DNA from: Candidatus Ozemibacteraceae bacterium
Lineage (GTDB): Bacteria > Muiribacteriota > Ozemobacteria > Ozemobacterales > Ozemobacteraceae
Assembly (NCBI GenBank): GCA_017998915.1
Contig: JAGOCE010000003.1
Span: 1-37,099, forward strand
DNA: 37,099 bases
Direction of reading: 5' to 3'
Positions 23,455 to 33,200 of this stretch are shown piece after piece; position 1 is the stretch's first letter, and every line of letters begins with the position of its first letter. Position numbers and translations under genes: made by a program. Under the pieces are notes generated by a model, which saw only the letters and a list, made by a program, of their open reading frames with translations, did no database searches and had not been told where the DNA came from.

Positions 23455-23489
23455 CGAAAAAAATCGCCCCGGCCGACAGCCGGGGCGAT
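23455..23489 (-). terminator. Rho-independent terminator after the coiled-coil gene
   Basis: A perfect 11-bp stem (23463-23473 with 23479-23489), a five-base loop and, on the minus strand, a run of seven T beginning at the stem base. It lies 18 bases past the stop of the gene at 23507. Confidence 0.95.
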
Positions 23490-23506
23490 CCGTTCGCGCG
23501 GTAGGG

Positions 23507-24832
23507 TCAGTAGCCGTATGTCGACTGGTGGAGATTGGTGATCACATCGAGGCGCTGGCGTGACAGTTCGACCTGGCGCTTATAGGGGGCGATATACTCT
23601 TCGATGATCTGGGTGCGGCGGTTCATGAGATCGTGATACCGGTCCATGGCACGGTCCATCTCGCGGCGGAAGGGGGCGGCATACTCGTCGACGATCTGGG
23701 CCCGGTTGCGCATCGTATAGTCATACCGGCGCCGGCTTTCCTCGACGTTGCGGCGGGCCTGGTCGATCAGCTGGGCCGAGGGCGACGCCTGCGACTGGAG
23801 ATGACGGAGTTCCTCTTCGGCGCGGTGCATTTCGCGGCGGGAGTGCTCGACGCGGCGCTCATACTCGCGCTCGCCGTCATACTGGGCCTGGCGATACTGC
23901 TGCTCGGCGCGCTCGTAATCGCTCCGGGCATCGCGCAGCTTGCTCTCGTAGTTGCGCTCGGCGGCATCACGCTGCTGTTCCAGCATCTCGAGCGCCGCGC
24001 CATGCTGGCTGCGGGCCCGCGACACGATGCCGTAGCTGGCGGCCTTCGGATCGCCGTTCCCGGCGATGAGCGTCACGGCCTTGGCGTAGTCGGCCTTGGC
24101 GCCATTGAAGTCGGACTGGACATACATGACGGCCCTCGACAGGTAGACGTCGGAGAGGCGCTGGTTGAAGTCGGGGTAGTCGGTGGACTTGCCGGGGTAG
24201 TTCCAGGACTCGAGCTGGGCGAGGGCGGTGAGCTCGGCCGCGTTGCCGTCGATCGGCTCGACGACCTTGAACAGCCACTCGATCGCGTCTCTCATGCGGG
24301 TGTCGAGGCGGTAGCAATCGGCGATTTCGAGGAAGTTCTCATCGGAGCGGGCCATTCTGAGTAGCCACTGGATCGCCTGCTCGTACTCCTTCAGCGCCTT
24401 GTAGCAGCCGGCGATGCGGCCGCGGACCGTGTCGTCCTGCCGCTCGATCTTGAGGTAATACTCGATGGCCTTGCGGTACTCGCCCTTCTTCTCGAGCGTC
24501 GAGGCGACGCTGAAGACCATCTCCTGGACCTGCTTCTGCAGGTCTTTCATCTCGGAATACTTCGCTTTGACCTGGTCGGAGGTCTCGGCAATCTGCTTTT
24601 CGAGGGCTTTCTTCTTGCTGCCCTGGAAAACGCCGCCAAAGCCGTCGAGCTTGCTGCGCTCGACATACAGTCTGTCGAGCTTGAGCTCGGGTTCGAGCAG
24701 TTCGGTTTCCTTCTGGATCAGCTGTTTTTCGAGGGCTTCGATGTCAGAGGTGTCGGCAGCGAAGAGATGTGTGGGGACGAACAGCAGACCGGCGGCCAGG
24801 ATGCTCAGTGTATAACGTTTGATATTCATCAT
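23507..24832 (-). CDS. Exported TPR/coiled-coil protein with C-terminal 29-residue duplication
   Basis: A 441-residue protein with a signal peptide (cleavage after THLFA, 25). Residues 28-108 are a coiled coil, 110-215 carry TPR-like helix pairs (EYRKAIEYYLKIE, EYEQAIQWLLRM, RDAIEWLFKV), and 280-441 are a very charged Arg/Glu/Tyr-rich helix. Residues 374-402 and 403-431 are tandem copies built on RxxQIxxEYxAPxxR. I know no family for it and give no function; a periplasmic scaffold is one possibility. It lies 24 bases after the preceding exported protein and ends at a strong terminator, so the two form an operon. Confidence 0.8.
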   Translation of the reverse strand: MMNIKRYTLSILAAGLLFVPTHLFAADTSDIEALEKQLIQKETELLEPELKLDRLYVERSKLDGFGGVFQGSKKKALEKQIAETSDQVKAKYSEMKDLQKQVQEMVFSVASTLEKKGEYRKAIEYYLKIERQDDTVRGRIAGCYKALKEYEQAIQWLLRMARSDENFLEIADCYRLDTRMRDAIEWLFKVVEPIDGNAAELTALAQLESWNYPGKSTDYPDFNQRLSDVYLSRAVMYVQSDFNGAKADYAKAVTLIAGNGDPKAASYGIVSRARSQHGAALEMLEQQRDAAERNYESKLRDARSDYERAEQQYRQAQYDGEREYERRVEHSRREMHRAEEELRHLQSQASPSAQLIDQARRNVEESRRRYDYTMRNRAQIVDEYAAPFRREMDRAMDRYHDLMNRRTQIIEEYIAPYKRQVELSRQRLDVITNLHQSTYGY

Positions 24833-24856
24833 TGTTCTTCCTCTCTTTCCCGGTCG

Positions 24857-25897
24857 TCAGCGCCCGACGTTCACGTACAGGTCGCCGAAGTCTGATTCGT
24901 TGTAATAAATGGCGTCGCTCCGGGTGCCGCCGGTGGGAACGACCCAGATCTGTGCCTTGGCGTTCTTGAGACGGAGTTTCTGCTCGCCGCCCACCGTCTC
25001 GACCTTGCCGAGCTGGGCGATGCGGCTGTACTGGTTGTCCGCCATCCAGCCGTAGGGATTCTTCTCGATGACCGCCTGATACCAGGCCAGCGAACCCTTC
25101 TCGGGGGCGTCGCGGGTCGGCTCGACCGTGACTTCGATGCTCTGCTTGCCCCAGAAACCGCCGGTCGTCAACACCATGACCGCCTTCAGGTCGTTCGCCA
25201 CGGCGACGCCCTTGTAGTTGCGCATCAGGGCTTCGATGACATACTTGCGGCCGGAGACGTAGTAGTTCGTGACCGGCTTGTCGCCGCTCTCGTCCACATG
25301 GGACGCCATCACGTTGCACTCGTGCCGGTCGAAAATATCCTTGATCAGCTCGTTGCGGCGGTTTTCTTTGTTGTCGTCGACCGAGAGAACCGCTTCGACG
25401 ATCGGCATCTGGATGACCACGAGACCGCGCTGAACGGTGCTGAGCAGCAGCTCGGAAGAGGCTGCGCGGCTTGTTTCGGTCGATGCGACGTCATTCGCCG
25501 CGCGAACGAGTTCGTCCGATGCCTGGAAATCGGCAACTTTCAGGAATGCCGCGCGCTCTTTCAGCATCTTGATCGCAACGGCGGATGTCTGCGATTCGAG
25601 CTGGCCCTTGCCGGCCGAAAACGCCTGTGCCGCCTCGAGGGCCGCCTGGAGGTCCCCGGCGCTCTCGATGTCACCGATCATGCGGCCCAGTTCCTGCTCG
25701 CGGCGCTCGGTCTGGGCGGCGACCGTGTTGTATGCCTCACGTGACGCGGCATCCGTCTCGTTCATCGTATACGCAGACTGGGCAATGCCCTGGGAAAGAT
25801 CTTCGAGAGCTGTCTTCATCGCGTCCGCATCGAAGGCGAACGCCGGGGTGACGGCCAGAACGGCCATCGCCGCGACTGTCCAAAAACGTCTGAACAT
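24857..25897 (-). CDS. Exported protein of unknown function
   Basis: A 346-residue protein with a clear signal peptide (MFRRFWTVAAMAVLAVTPAFA, cleavage after 21). The next 130 residues are helical and Ala/Glu-rich, the remainder a mixed domain with the phrases SGRKYVIEALMRNYKG, TTGGFWGKQ and NYYVSGRKYV. Only one Cys is present. I recognise no family. Three in-frame ATG codons lie close together; the one at 25897 is six bases after GAGGAGG and gives the standard signal peptide, so I chose it over 25912. It is first in an operon with the coiled-coil protein, suggesting the two exported products work together. Confidence 0.8.
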   Translation of the reverse strand: MFRRFWTVAAMAVLAVTPAFAFDADAMKTALEDLSQGIAQSAYTMNETDAASREAYNTVAAQTERREQELGRMIGDIESAGDLQAALEAAQAFSAGKGQLESQTSAVAIKMLKERAAFLKVADFQASDELVRAANDVASTETSRAASSELLLSTVQRGLVVIQMPIVEAVLSVDDNKENRRNELIKDIFDRHECNVMASHVDESGDKPVTNYYVSGRKYVIEALMRNYKGVAVANDLKAVMVLTTGGFWGKQSIEVTVEPTRDAPEKGSLAWYQAVIEKNPYGWMADNQYSRIAQLGKVETVGGEQKLRLKNAKAQIWVVPTGGTRSDAIYYNESDFGDLYVNVGR

Positions 25898-26101
25898 GCA
25901 CATCCTCCTCAAAAGGCCGGAATTCTGAACTCCCTTAACTAAGCAAGAGATATGCCGCGGTATTCTCTCGCACCACAGGCTTGTTTCATGACAATCCGGA
26001 GCAGTGGGTGTCGGTTTTTCGTCATCTTTCCTGCCAAAATTTCAGGCATGGCGGGAGAGATTTCAGCGGCGGCAGGGCGATCGGTCATGGTCCGTTCCCT
26101 C

Positions 26102-26130
26102 TTGCATTACAGGTGGGGTGAGGGTATGAT
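26102..26130 (+). promoter_or_regulatory. Sigma-70-like promoter of the exported TPR gene
   Basis: TTGCAT (26102-26107) and TATGAT (26125-26130) are 17 bases apart, 34 bases before the ATG at 26165. The rest of the gap 25898-26164 shows no gene. Confidence 0.65.
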
Positions 26131-26164
26131 TGCGCCCTATCGATCGACGAAAGGAATAATACCG

Positions 26165-27118
26165 ATGCGCCATATCCTCCGTTCTCTCCTGATCGCCGCG
26201 GCGTTCGCCATGGTCATTCCCGCCCAGGCGGCTCCCAAGGCCGGCATTCTCGACACTCCCGCGGCCGCTACCGAGACGAAGGCCGTGAACCCGATCGTTC
26301 TGGCGAATCAGATGATGATCACGATCATGGAACGGATCAAGGCCGGCAACTACGCCGAGGCGCGCACCGTGGCCAACGACATGGTGTTCGGAAGCGAGAA
26401 GCTGGTCGACACGCCGACATCGGTCACGCGCAGTTTCTCGAGCCTCATGGGCAAAAAAGTCTATGAGAAAATGCTTGCGAAGGAAGGGCGGGGCAATGTC
26501 GATGTGAAGTGGACGCAGCAGCCGATCGCCGACGGATACTATTTCCTGGCCATGATCAGTTTCCAGGAAGGGAAACCGGATGTAGCCCTCGATCTTCTCC
26601 AGAAAGCCATCTACTGGGATCCGGTTCGGGCGGCGTTCCATGTCGAGCGTGGTTTCATGATGCATCATCAGAAATCACCGGTCGAGGCGGCCTCGATTTT
26701 CATCACGTATCTCAAGGCTCTCGAACTGGCTGACAATCCCCAGGATTTCGCAGCTGCCCTCCGGGGAATCGGGTATCTGTTCATCAACCGCCGCGACCTG
26801 AAGCCTGGGCTTGCATGCTATCTGCTCTCACGCAGACTCGATCCCGATGACAAAACCGCGATCCGGCAGATTGACTACATTCGCACCCGGTCGCCGGGCC
26901 TCGTGAAAGAGATGGATGAAACCAAGGCGGCAGCCATACTCAAGGCAGCGAATGTGCCCCCCACCTACAACCCTCTCCACGTCCAGGTGCGTCTCGAAAT
27001 CGCTGATGAAATAAAAGATCCCAAAAAGGCCGCTGAGGCGAAGGCGATCCTGACCGAGGCGCTCAGGCTCGATCCGAACAATCCCGAGATCATTCGCAGG
27101 CTCAAAGCCCAGAAATAA
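26165..27118 (+). CDS. Exported TPR-like protein
   Basis: A 317-residue protein with a signal peptide (cleavage near PAQA, 21). Helical repeats of TPR type follow: ADGYYFLAMISFQEGKPDVALDL, AAFHVERGFMMHHQKS, AALRGIGYLFINRRDLKPGL and, at the C-terminus, AEAKAILTEALRLDPNNPEI. It probably acts as a periplasmic protein-contact module; no partner can be named. The frame is open from 25952, but the upstream part is intergenic in character and the promoter at 26102 lies within it. The ATG at 26165 follows AAAGGAA. Confidence 0.82.
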   Translation: MRHILRSLLIAAAFAMVIPAQAAPKAGILDTPAAATETKAVNPIVLANQMMITIMERIKAGNYAEARTVANDMVFGSEKLVDTPTSVTRSFSSLMGKKVYEKMLAKEGRGNVDVKWTQQPIADGYYFLAMISFQEGKPDVALDLLQKAIYWDPVRAAFHVERGFMMHHQKSPVEAASIFITYLKALELADNPQDFAAALRGIGYLFINRRDLKPGLACYLLSRRLDPDDKTAIRQIDYIRTRSPGLVKEMDETKAAAILKAANVPPTYNPLHVQVRLEIADEIKDPKKAAEAKAILTEALRLDPNNPEIIRRLKAQK

Positions 27119-27139
27119 TCCGAATACCATACCGTAAGA

Positions 27140-27177
27140 GAAAACGGCGGCGGAATCCATAAGGAGTCCGCCGCCGT
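27140..27177. terminator. Bidirectional terminator between convergent genes
   Basis: A perfect 11-bp stem (27144-27154 with 27167-27177) with a 12-base loop between the stops at 27118 and 27198. The minus-strand side has the better U-tract (TTTTCTCTT), so it mainly serves the Lys/Pro-rich gene. Confidence 0.75.
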
Positions 27178-27197
27178 CGTCTTCGGAGAAAAACCCG

Positions 27198-27905
27198 TCA
27201 GGATTTCCCTTTGGTTGCCGCGGCTTTTGTCTGCGGTGTGCCGGTCTTTTTCGAACCGCTTTTCGTCGATGTCGCATCCACTTTCTGTTTGTCACCCTTC
27301 TTTTTTTTCGGCTTCGAGGGGGGGGTCCACGGCGGATTGTGTTTGCGGCTCTTTTCCTTCGTCCACATGTGCTCTTGAGCATACTGGATCAGCTCGGCAT
27401 CCGAGAGTTCTCCAAAACTGCGCGCCGAACCCGCTGCAGGCTGAGCCTGCTGAGCGACGCTGACGGTATCGCCCGTGTTCGTCGCCACGGAAACAGCGGG
27501 TACGACGGGAGGAGCTGACGGGCGGGGCAGGGGCTTCGCGGCGTCCTTCTGTTGTTTTCCGACTTCAGCCTTCATTTCCTCGGTGACACGGGGCTTTTTT
27601 CCTCGGGAATCTGATGATTTCCTGGGCTTTTTTGCCCCGGCCTTCTTTGGCTCGTCCGGTGACGGATCGGTTACGATCGACCCCGGTTCGAAGGCCGGGG
27701 CGGGAGGTGTCTGCGTCTTGAATTCGACGGGAGGGGCGACGGTTTCGACCGGCTTTGCCGCCGCGGCCTCCTTCGCTTCGATCCTGCCGCGAAGACGCTC
27801 GAGCAGGTTTTTTCCATCTTCGGTCAGGGCTGATGAAGGGGTTCCCGCAGCGAAAACGAGAAAACCCACCACCAGGAGACCGGAAACTCGATACTGTGAC
27901 TTCAT
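27198..27905 (-). CDS. Exported Lys/Pro-rich low-complexity protein
   Basis: A 235-residue protein. A signal peptide (MKSQYRVSGLLVVGFLVFAAG) is followed by a helix (LLERLRGRIEAKEA), then long Pro/Ala and Lys-rich tracts, a short ordered piece SFGELSDAELIQYAQEHMW, and a very basic tail of Lys, Thr and Ser. It could bind polyanions such as cell-wall polymers, but this is only composition. The ATG at 27905 has AAAGGAAG before it; an ATG 12 codons upstream is less likely. It lies 123 bases after the RlpA-like gene on the same strand and may share its transcript. Confidence 0.72.
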   Translation of the reverse strand: MKSQYRVSGLLVVGFLVFAAGTPSSALTEDGKNLLERLRGRIEAKEAAAAKPVETVAPPVEFKTQTPPAPAFEPGSIVTDPSPDEPKKAGAKKPRKSSDSRGKKPRVTEEMKAEVGKQQKDAAKPLPRPSAPPVVPAVSVATNTGDTVSVAQQAQPAAGSARSFGELSDAELIQYAQEHMWTKEKSRKHNPPWTPPSKPKKKKGDKQKVDATSTKSGSKKTGTPQTKAAATKGKS

Positions 27906-28028
27906 TGCGCTTCCTTTCGTTCGCTCGCGCCCGCCGTACATACACGCACCACGACCGCAGATGACCCGGTTCCGGATTGCCCGGAACGGTCGGAACGGCC
28001 ATCCAAAGGCCGTCTGAATATCATTCGG

Positions 28029-28523
28029 TTACAGAGAACTCTGATTTGCCTTCCTGGCAGAGGCAATTTCGTCGTGATCGATCTTGTAGATCTTCGTGAC
28101 GACGCGACTGACGCCGCTGATGCCGAGGGCCTTGGCCCCATGTTCGTCGAGATCGACGATCCGGCCGGTGATGAACGGCCCGCGATCGATGACCCGGGTG
28201 AGAATCTTTTTTCCGTTCGCCGGGTTGATGACCTTGACGAGTGTGCCGAACGGAAGGGTCTTGTGTGCGATGGGGTAAATCATGTCGCGGATCCCGAGCC
28301 GTTTGTTGTCGATTTTTTCCGGCTTGGTGGGGCAGTGATACCAGGATGCGATCCCGAACTCGACCAGCACCTCGATGCCGGGATTTTTCTGATACACGGT
28401 ATCCTGGCCGACGGATTTGTTCATCCGGGCGGCGACATCAGTGATCGGGATCGGCGCCGCAAAGGCGGTTGCGGTCAAAAACAGGCCGATGACGAGGACT
28501 GCTGCGATTGATCGTACGGTCAA
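28029..28523 (-). CDS. RlpA-like double-psi beta-barrel protein
   Basis: A 164-residue exported protein: signal peptide to residue 22 (TAFA), then one double-psi beta-barrel of the RlpA type. Landmarks are FGIASWYHCP (56-65), AHKTLPFGTLVKVIN (86-100), IDRGPFITGRIVDLD (112-126) and the AKALGI helix. RlpA of Pseudomonas cleaves denuded peptidoglycan strands at septa; Asp113 in the DRGPF loop is conserved. There is no SPOR domain, so septal targeting is not predicted. The start is a TTG at 28523 behind GGAGG, and a good promoter lies upstream. Confidence 0.9.
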   Translation of the reverse strand: MTVRSIAAVLVIGLFLTATAFAAPIPITDVAARMNKSVGQDTVYQKNPGIEVLVEFGIASWYHCPTKPEKIDNKRLGIRDMIYPIAHKTLPFGTLVKVINPANGKKILTRVIDRGPFITGRIVDLDEHGAKALGISGVSRVVTKIYKIDHDEIASARKANQSSL

Positions 28524-28569
28524 AACTCAATACCTCCGTTGATGGATCGAATCGTATCCGAATTATAAA

Positions 28570-28598
28570 AGCATAAGAAAATCGCTTCCGGCTGTCAA
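28570..28598 (-). promoter_or_regulatory. Sigma-70-like promoter of the RlpA-like gene
   Basis: On the minus strand a perfect -35 TTGACA (28598-28593) lies 17 bases before TATGCT (28575-28570). A second A/T hexamer, TATAAT, follows a few bases on. The start of transcription would be about 40 bases before the TTG codon. Confidence 0.72.
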
Positions 28599-28630
28599 CC
28601 TGGCGGTTCAGCCTGCGGATACGCTGATGA

Positions 28631-30118
28631 TCAGCGGATGTTTGTGGGGTGAGAGAAGCGGTAGGGAAGATTGCGGAACAGTTTCCAGACTCCGTTTTCA
28701 CGACGCCATGTGATGATGGCGCTGATGGGGCCGGAGTCGATATCGATCCCCGGGATCAATCTGATGACGCGGACCTGCGCCGAACAGTGCACGGTGGCGA
28801 GGTCCTGCCCATTGAACTCGACCGATTCGACGGCGTAGGTCGCTATCTTCACATCGCACATGTTGAAACGTGCTTGGGCAGTCTCGATGAGATCGTTGAA
28901 GGTGCTGTGAGCGTCCCAGTCGTTCCCGAAATTTTCCGAGACGAGCTCCCGCAGAACGTCGAGGTTTTCGCTGCCAAGCGCGGCCTGGAGCCGGACGTGA
29001 GCTGCTGCGATCTCGCCCCATCTGGCGTCAGCGCCGAGTTGGCGAGGGTCTCCGGCCTTGTAGGGCATGTTGCGGACGATCTTCCAAAAGGTGCCCTCGC
29101 GCTGCCAGTAGACGTCAGAAGAATAGACACCCGTCGACCCGTCGGTTCCCGAAAAGAAGTCGCTCCAGAACGCCTCGGCGGCGATCCGAATCCGTGCTTT
29201 GCCAGCCGGCATCAGTTCCATATCGACGATCGTCCAGGAGGCGACAGAAAAGTCGTAGGTGTCGAAATACGTGGCCGTTCTGGTGAGCAGGTCGAGCCAT
29301 CCTGCCGATGAATCCCAGTCGTTCGTGAACGACGTGGACACATACTGGGCGATCAGATCGTGGTTCTCCCTGAGAACGGCGTTCTCGAGAACCCGATGTG
29401 CCTCGCGCAGCGTGGCCTCGCAGGGCTGAATCGCTTGCGCGGCTTCGAGAACGGGGGTTTTCACCATCTCGAGGTCGAGAATCGTCCCCGAGACGGATGA
29501 AGGCTGGATCTGCAGAGCGAGCCGGATGGCACGAGTCACACTCGCGATGGAGGGCTCGAACTCCCGGGTTGCGATGTCCCATTCCGTCAGCTCTTTTCCC
29601 ATCTGATGCGCCCGTTCCCAGATGAGAGCGATCGCGGTCGTTTCGACGGTCACGGAAAGCCTCGTCGTGTCGCTTTCCCGGAGGTCTCGGGGAAACAGTC
29701 GCCGGCGCAGAGCCACTTTCCCGGCTTTCGCTTCGAGAACCAGTTCTGTGGAATAGGGTACTTTCGATACGGTGAACGTGCCGTCTTTCGCGGCCCACGA
29801 GGATTTTTCTCCGGCCGTGAGCTGGAACTTCGAGTAATCGGTCATGACAAGCAGAGAGGGGTTGATGACCCCGGTCCCGACGAGGTCTCCCTCAACGGGG
29901 AGATTCGCGAGACTGACGTTTCCGGAAAGTGTATAATATTCTCCGGTCGGTAACGGGTTGAAGCGCAGGTTGCCCTGGTCGCAGCCCGTCACGAGCAGCA
30001 TCGCGAGAACGGCGGCAAAAAGCGCCGTCAGGCGATGCGCCCAGGATCGAGAGGATCGCCGGCCGGTTGTCCGTTGTGATTCGCGCATGGATGTACGGGT
30101 GAGCACCTTCTTCTCCAT
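28631..30118 (-). CDS. Lipoprotein with two C-terminal NTF2-like repeats
   Basis: A 495-residue lipoprotein: a basic N-terminus, a hydrophobic stretch 31-44 and the lipobox LVTGC with Cys46. Residues 60-135 look like a small beta-domain (TYSLSGNVSL-type carboxypeptidase-regulatory fold is possible). The C-terminal half is a duplication: residues 240-354 and 374-487 share a Leu-rich helix, ENFGNDWD/TSFTNDWD, and W(Q/R)RE-FWK-RN-PY endings, as in SnoaL/NTF2-like domains. Such domains bind small ligands or are structural. Function unknown. Another in-frame ATG at 30088 would still leave the lipobox, and neither start has a strong Shine-Dalgarno. Confidence 0.78.
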   Translation of the reverse strand: MEKKVLTRTSMRESQRTTGRRSSRSWAHRLTALFAAVLAMLLVTGCDQGNLRFNPLPTGEYYTLSGNVSLANLPVEGDLVGTGVINPSLLVMTDYSKFQLTAGEKSSWAAKDGTFTVSKVPYSTELVLEAKAGKVALRRRLFPRDLRESDTTRLSVTVETTAIALIWERAHQMGKELTEWDIATREFEPSIASVTRAIRLALQIQPSSVSGTILDLEMVKTPVLEAAQAIQPCEATLREAHRVLENAVLRENHDLIAQYVSTSFTNDWDSSAGWLDLLTRTATYFDTYDFSVASWTIVDMELMPAGKARIRIAAEAFWSDFFSGTDGSTGVYSSDVYWQREGTFWKIVRNMPYKAGDPRQLGADARWGEIAAAHVRLQAALGSENLDVLRELVSENFGNDWDAHSTFNDLIETAQARFNMCDVKIATYAVESVEFNGQDLATVHCSAQVRVIRLIPGIDIDSGPISAIITWRRENGVWKLFRNLPYRFSHPTNIR

Positions 30119-30252
30119 GTTCTATCTTCGGCTTGGCGACCGGATTCCCGAAGTGTGACGGTTTCCCTCTGGTCACCGAGCCCGAACAGGCGTATCATTG
30201 GCCGCGCACATCCAGTCCTGACCTTTTGCAACCCGAATGGAGGCACAGCATC

Positions 30253-33200
30253 ATGAATACGAACACCCCCGAGGCGATTTCCGAAACAGCCGCCCGCGAA
30301 AGCGAAGAAAAACCGCGTTCGAACCGGGCGAGGCTGATCGGCATTTTCCTGGCGGCCGTTGGATTCATCGTGCTGCTATTCGTCGGGGCAGCGTATTACG
30401 CCTACATCACGTATCTCGATCCAGCTGCCCTGAAGAAGCAGGTCGAGACGAGCGCCGGACAGGCCCTCGGTCTGCCCGTGAGCGTCGGCGAGGTCAGCCT
30501 CAGGTGGCCGACCATCACCATGACCGGCCTGCGCGTCGGCGATCCCGCCTCGGCGACGTTGCCGCTGGTCGAAATCGGCATGGCTGCGGCAACTCCTGAT
30601 TTCTTCGAACTCCTTTCGGGGAAGGTGATGTTGGAAAGCGTCTTCGTTTCCTCCGTTTCCGCGAAGCTGACGCGCTCGGCCGATGGTTCCATCGTTCTTC
30701 CCCCCGGCATGGTGGCGGCACCGGGGACAACGCCTGCCGAGCCCGGGGCCGGCATCGACCTCGACGTGCGTGGCCTGCCTCTGCGCCAGCTCGAGATCGA
30801 GCAGGTCAGGGTCTCGCTCGGCGATCTCGCGAGCAACAAGACGTTTGCGGCCGTCATGCCGCATCTGGCGGTAAAGAAATCGCTCTCCGGAACCGCTCTT
30901 CCGATCGACACCAAGATCACGGTGGAAGGCATCGGGAATATCGCGATCAAGGGTGAGCTGCAACCCCCGGAAAAGCTCCAGGCGCAGATCCATATCGAGG
31001 GAATCGAGATCGGCACCCTGCGGCCGATCCTTCCGCCTTCCGTCGAACTGCCCGCCGGACTCGGCGTGGCGAGCCTTCTGGCCGATGTCGTGCTGACCAA
31101 CTCGGGCAGGCTTTCGGTGCGGAATATTTCGCTCAAATGCACACCGGACATCGACGTAAAGGGCGAGTTCGAGGCGGCATCGCTGTCGCCGCTCCAGGCC
31201 TCGGCGACGGTCACCCTCGAGCCGCTGCCGGTGAAACGGCTGATGGAGCTCGCCGGGAAATACCTGCCCCCGATGCCCGATGTGAAGATCGACGAGGGCC
31301 GCCTGGGCGGCGAGGTCCGGTTCGGCATCGCTGGCGGCGAGATGCGCGATCTTTCCGCGTGGGCGAAGCCCCAGGGGCTTGTCGTGCGGCATGCGATGCT
31401 GCCGGCGCCCCTCAAGCTCGCGCAGGGTGGCGTGAAATACGATGAAGGCCGGGTCGAATGGGAAAAACTGGCCGCCGAGATTCGAGGCATTACCGTGAAA
31501 TCCGACGGTGGCAAGGTAGATATCGCGAAGATGACGGGGCGTGGCGACCTTTCTATACGAATTGATATATCTGTTCTCACGGGCGATCTGAAGACGTTCG
31601 TTCCCGAGGCGATTCTGCGCGCAAAACCGGAAGGCATGGCCGCCTTTACCGGAAGCGTCGAGATCGACGCAAACGGTCCGACGCTCACGGGCGAGCTCGA
31701 AGGTGGGAATATCCGGGCTGTGCCCGCTCCGGGAATGTCCCCGGTCAAGCTCGATGCCCTCAAGCTGACGCTCACGCGTGTCAATGCGAAAAGCGGAACA
31801 ATCGCGGTCCGGGAATGCAAAGGCAGCGCCCTCGGCATGACGGCGACCCTTCAGGGATCGGTCAAAAACGCAGTCGATCCGGCGTTCGACCTGAAAGCCA
31901 ACGCCACAGCCGACCTGGCGGCGCTGAAAGAGGCGCTTCCGATTGAAAATGCCTTGTTCAAGAAGCAGGCCCGCCTCACGGGAACGGCCGTCGTCGATGC
32001 GACGATCGGCGGCAGCCTGAAAAAGCCCCGGCCGGCCGGAAAACTCGAGCTGAAAAACGTGGACTTCTCGATCGCGGCCCGTGGCGTCCACGTGAATGAT
32101 GTTTCCGGAGCCGCTACGATCGATCCGGACAAAATCAGCATCGACCGGCTTTCCGCGAATCTCTTCGGCGGCAAGCTGACGATCGCCGGTTCCCTGGCGA
32201 ACTACCTCGAAAAGCCGCGGGTAGCCGCTTCCGGAACGCTTCATAACACCGACCTCGGCGAGATCAGGAGCCTGATCGCCAGCAATGTTCCAGACTTCCC
32301 GGCAGACCTCGGGTTCAGCGGAAGGGCCGATCTCGACATCGTGGTCAAGGGCTCGGCGGACCAGCCCGAGTTCTCCGGCAACGCTGTTCTCGCGGGTGCG
32401 GGGTTGGCCCATCCGGCCATCCTGCGGCCGGTCCGGGGCATTGTCGGACCGATCAAATTCGATCAGCGCGGCCTCACGACCGAGGGGTTGCAGATGGGTT
32501 GGGGAAGCTCGACGGTCAGGCTCGTCGGCCGTATGGAGAGCTGGTCCGGCTTCAAGATGGCATTTCAATATGATATCCAGCCGCTGGATTTGACGGATAT
32601 CGGCGAGTTCTTCCTTGCGGGCACCGGATACCGGGCCCAGGGCTCCGGAACGGGCGCGGGAAAGATCTCCGGCCCGATCGCCAAGATCGTGGTGGACGGC
32701 GCGGCGAAACTGCCGTCCGGCGTGTTCGAGGCGCCCATTTCCAAAGGGGGGGCCACCTTCAAGTTCCCGTTCACGGATCTGACCGCCCCCTTCCGCTTCA
32801 CCGACGGGATCCTCGCGGTCAATGGCGCCAGGGCGAAGCTGTTCAGCGGGGAAATGACCGCTTCAGGCAAGGTGTTCGTTCGGGAAACCCCGATCCGGTT
32901 TGGCTTCGACACCCGGATGAAATCGCTCCAGACGCAGGAGTTCCTGTCCACGAACACGACAATGAAAAACGTCCTTCAGGGCGGCCTCGATATGAGCTTC
33001 ATCGCCACCGGCACGACCGTCGGACTCAACTCGCTTGACGGCAACTCGACGATGACCATGGCCTCGGGCAGTTACAAGGCCCCGCCGGTCGCGGCGCAGA
33101 TCTTCAACGCCATCGATGCGTCCCAGTTGTCGAGCGGGCTCATCAAGAGCCTCCAGGGGCATTTCATCTTCAAAAACGGGCGCATGAACTCGGACGACCT

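Noticed and set aside
27683-27702. A tRNA-like TpsiC arm (CGGTTCGAAGGCCGG)
   Set aside because: No acceptor, D or anticodon arm fits around it, and it lies in the coding region of the Lys/Pro-rich gene.
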